Positions 62,457 through 64,000 of a stretch of 64,000 nucleotides of DNA are shown piece after piece. The position numbers were made by a program, and so were the translations under genes. Location of the stretch: contig NZ_CP094380.1 of the NCBI RefSeq assembly GCF_022809775.1, positions 2,703,501 through 2,767,500 of the forward strand, written 5' to 3'. This DNA is from Pseudodesulfovibrio tunisiensis. GTDB taxonomy: Bacteria; Desulfobacterota; Desulfovibrionia; Desulfovibrionales; Desulfovibrionaceae. How positions within the stretch are numbered: position 1 is the stretch's first letter; each line of letters begins with the position of its first letter. A model generated the notes under the pieces. It saw only the letters and a program-made list of their open reading frames with translations, made no database searches and was not told where the DNA came from.

Positions 62457-63122
62457 TCAGATGGTCCAGGTGTCCAGATCGATCAGGCCGAGCCGGGCCG
62501 CGTAGCGGATGAGTTCGAACGTGGATTGCAGCCCGAGCTTGCGCATCAGGTTGGAACGATGGTTTTCCACGGTCTTGGGACTGATGAACAGGGCCCCGGC
62601 AATCTCCTTGGTGGACATGCCTTCGGCCAGCATGCGCATGATCTCCTGCTCCCGGGGCGTGAGGCTGGAATAGGTGTCCTCGGGCGAGGCCTCGGGATTC
62701 TGTCTGTTCTGAAGGAGTTTGAATACCACCTCCTGAGACAGGGCGTTGTCCAGAAAGAGTTCGTTGGCCGCGACCGTGTCCAGCCCGCGCAGGAGCTGGG
62801 ATGCGGCGGATTCCTTGACCATGTAGCCGGAAGCACCGGACCGGAACGCCTCCACGATGTAGTCGGCCTCGGAGTGCATGCTGATGATGATGAATCTTCC
62901 TGCCGGAAGCACGTCCCTGAGTTCCCGGATCATCTGGATGCCGTTTTTGCCGGGCATGGAAATGTCCACCAGCACGATGTCCGGCCTGTGTTCCCGGGCC
63001 TGGGCCACTCCCTCTCTGCCGTTGCCTGCCTCGGCCACCACGCGGTAGCGCGGGTCGCGGCTGATGATGGTCTTGAGACCCTCCCGGAACAGGGGGTGGT
63101 CATCCACGATCATGATATCCAT
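62457..63122 (-). CDS. NarL/FixJ-family response regulator
   Basis: A 221-residue response regulator. The receiver has the acidic pair in MIVDDHPLF, the phosphorylation Asp53 in IVLVDISMPGKNG, Thr/Ser and Lys residues in the usual places, and the LuxR-type HTH at about 155-215 (LTPREQEIMRMLAEGMSTKEIAGALFISPKTVENHRSNLMRKLG has the standard recognition helix). It is phosphorylated by the adjacent histidine kinase, whose gene begins upstream on the same strand and ends one base away from this ATG. Confidence 0.95.
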   Translation of the reverse strand: MDIMIVDDHPLFREGLKTIISRDPRYRVVAEAGNGREGVAQAREHRPDIVLVDISMPGKNGIQMIRELRDVLPAGRFIIISMHSEADYIVEAFRSGASGYMVKESAASQLLRGLDTVAANELFLDNALSQEVVFKLLQNRQNPEASPEDTYSSLTPREQEIMRMLAEGMSTKEIAGALFISPKTVENHRSNLMRKLGLQSTFELIRYAARLGLIDLDTWTI

Positions 63123-63123
63123 G

Positions 63124-64000
63124 TCAGGGCTGCCTCCTCGGATGTTCGTACGGAATTCGGAATGCGATCTTGGTGCCCGCGCCCTGCCGGGAGCGGATGT
63201 TCATGGTGCCGCCCAGCAGTCGGGCGCGTTCTTCCATGCTCTTGAGGCCCATGTGGTGTTCCTCGGCCGCGTCAGCCATGCGTTGCTTCACGTCGAATCC
63301 CCGGCCGTCATCCTCCACCCGGATCAGAATGTCCGGATGGCTGCCCAGCACGCGCACCTTGACCCGGTTCGCGTCCGAGTGCTTGACCGCATTGTTCAGG
63401 GATTCCTGTATCATCCTGAATACATTGATCTCCGTGTCGGAATCCAATCTGATCTTGTCAACCCCGGCAGCGGAAAAGTCAACCCGCAGGCCGTACTTTT
63501 CCTCCACGTCGTTGCAATGCCGGGAAATCGCCCGGGACAGGCCGAGCTGGTCCAGGGACGGGGGGCGCAGGCCATAGGCAATGTGGCGCACCGAGGAAAC
63601 CGACTGGCGCATCACGTTTGCAATGGCCGCTCCGCGCTGCCGAACCTCATCGGGAATGTCGTCGTACCCGTCGAACAGGGTGGCCATGCCGATGACCATG
63701 GAGGACAGGTCCTGCGCCACGTTGTCGTGCAGGTCGCGGGAAATGCGCTGGCGTTCGTTTTCCTGAATGCGCAGGAGCTGCTGGGTCAGGGAAAGAATCT
63801 GGGCTTCGGCCTGCCTGCGTTCCGCAATCTCGTCGCGCAGATGGGCGTTGGCCGCGTCCAGCTCGGCAGTGCGGTCGCACACGCGCTGCTCGGTTTCGGC
63901 GTGGGCGCGTCGGAGTTCCTCTTCCAGCTCCTTGTGTTCGGTCACGTCCGTCACGATCTTGAGCAGGGCCGGGCGGTCTTCCCAGACAATGGGCTTGACC
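63124..64000 (-). CDS. NarX/DegS-type sensor histidine kinase (partial, continues beyond window)
   Basis: The C-terminal 290 or so residues are present, and the open frame continues past 64000, so the start is missing. A short PAS-like end (about the first 20 residues, ending LLKIVTDVTEHKELEEEL) leads into a coiled coil, then the HisKA_3 dimerisation domain with the phospho-acceptor His in ERQRISRDLHDNVAQDL, and an ATP-binding domain with the N box in MIQESLNNAVKHSDAN and the G box MGLKSMEERARLLGG. A PAS sensor and perhaps membrane segments should precede it. Its stop is one base from the response-regulator start. Confidence 0.93.
   Translation of the reverse strand, partial: VKPIVWEDRPALLKIVTDVTEHKELEEELRRAHAETEQRVCDRTAELDAANAHLRDEIAERRQAEAQILSLTQQLLRIQENERQRISRDLHDNVAQDLSSMVIGMATLFDGYDDIPDEVRQRGAAIANVMRQSVSSVRHIAYGLRPPSLDQLGLSRAISRHCNDVEEKYGLRVDFSAAGVDKIRLDSDTEINVFRMIQESLNNAVKHSDANRVKVRVLGSHPDILIRVEDDGRGFDVKQRMADAAEEHHMGLKSMEERARLLGGTMNIRSRQGAGTKIAFRIPYEHPRRQP

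Noticed and set aside
1..64000. tRNA or rRNA genes
   Set aside because: No sequence resembling conserved rRNA segments or a tRNA cloverleaf with a T-loop GTTCRANNC was noticed in the intergenic gaps; a tool such as tRNAscan-SE would decide.

Overview
This 64 kb high-GC window looks like a chromosomal segment of a sulfate-reducing deltaproteobacterium of the Desulfovibrio/Pseudodesulfovibrio type. The main clues are a periplasmic monohaem cytochrome c553 of the Desulfovibrio kind (12977-13291), Gram-negative envelope genes (many lipoproteins, heptose kinase, ArnT-like transferase, RND pump), and many sensory proteins. The parS-parA-parB cluster (22183-24560) suggests a region fairly close to the chromosome origin. 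No rRNA or tRNA gene and no CRISPR array was seen.

Layout. 1-8 kb: IHF/HU-type protein, SPOR lipoprotein, B12-binding radical SAM protein, small exported proteins, a GT4 glycosyltransferase and a Pat-type protein acetyltransferase. 8-21 kb: FlxA-like protein, a dispersed repeat, polysaccharide-deacetylase-like gene, dapF (frameshifted), tex, cytochrome c553, chemoreceptor, an anti-sigma-type ATPase fused to GNAT, yifB, and the NfeD-slipin pair followed by a sugar-nucleotide epimerase. 22-29 kb: two exact parS sites, parA, an opposite-strand zinc-ribbon gene, parB, heptose-7-P kinase, phosphofructokinase, a diguanylate cyclase and a periplasmic substrate-binding-like protein. 29.7-31 kb: a small accessory patch with an excisionase-like HTH protein. 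31-38.7 kb: envelope-sugar locus (GT39, methyltransferase, MarR regulator, ChbG/YdjC deacetylase, GT2, MATE), interrupted by a 125-bp tandem repeat array and a complete IS1595-family element. 38.7-43.8 kb: larE-larB-larC (nickel-pincer cofactor), DUF3431, an ABC permease and a HAD phosphatase. 43.9-46.7 kb: DisA_N-like putative diadenylate cyclase, small membrane protein, degenerate HD-GYP protein. 47-52 kb: U32 peptidase, a second full copy of the dispersed repeat, aspS and hisS. 52.3-55.5 kb: an unrecognised three-gene membrane/lipoprotein operon. 55.7-64 kb: RND efflux operon, sugar-isomerase-like protein, TrxC, Sir2 deacylase, and a NarL-type two-component system whose kinase runs off the window.

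The most interesting items are: (1) a dispersed repeat with three copies whose long hairpins keep their pairing despite different arm sequences; (2) the tandem palindromic repeats next to the IS; (3) a possible NaxD-like lipid A amino-sugar locus; (4) a larC lacking its C-terminal half; (5) the putative c-di-AMP synthase beside a degenerate HD-GYP protein; (6) the unknown operon at 52.3-55.5 kb. Everything here comes from reading the sequence. No database search was run.
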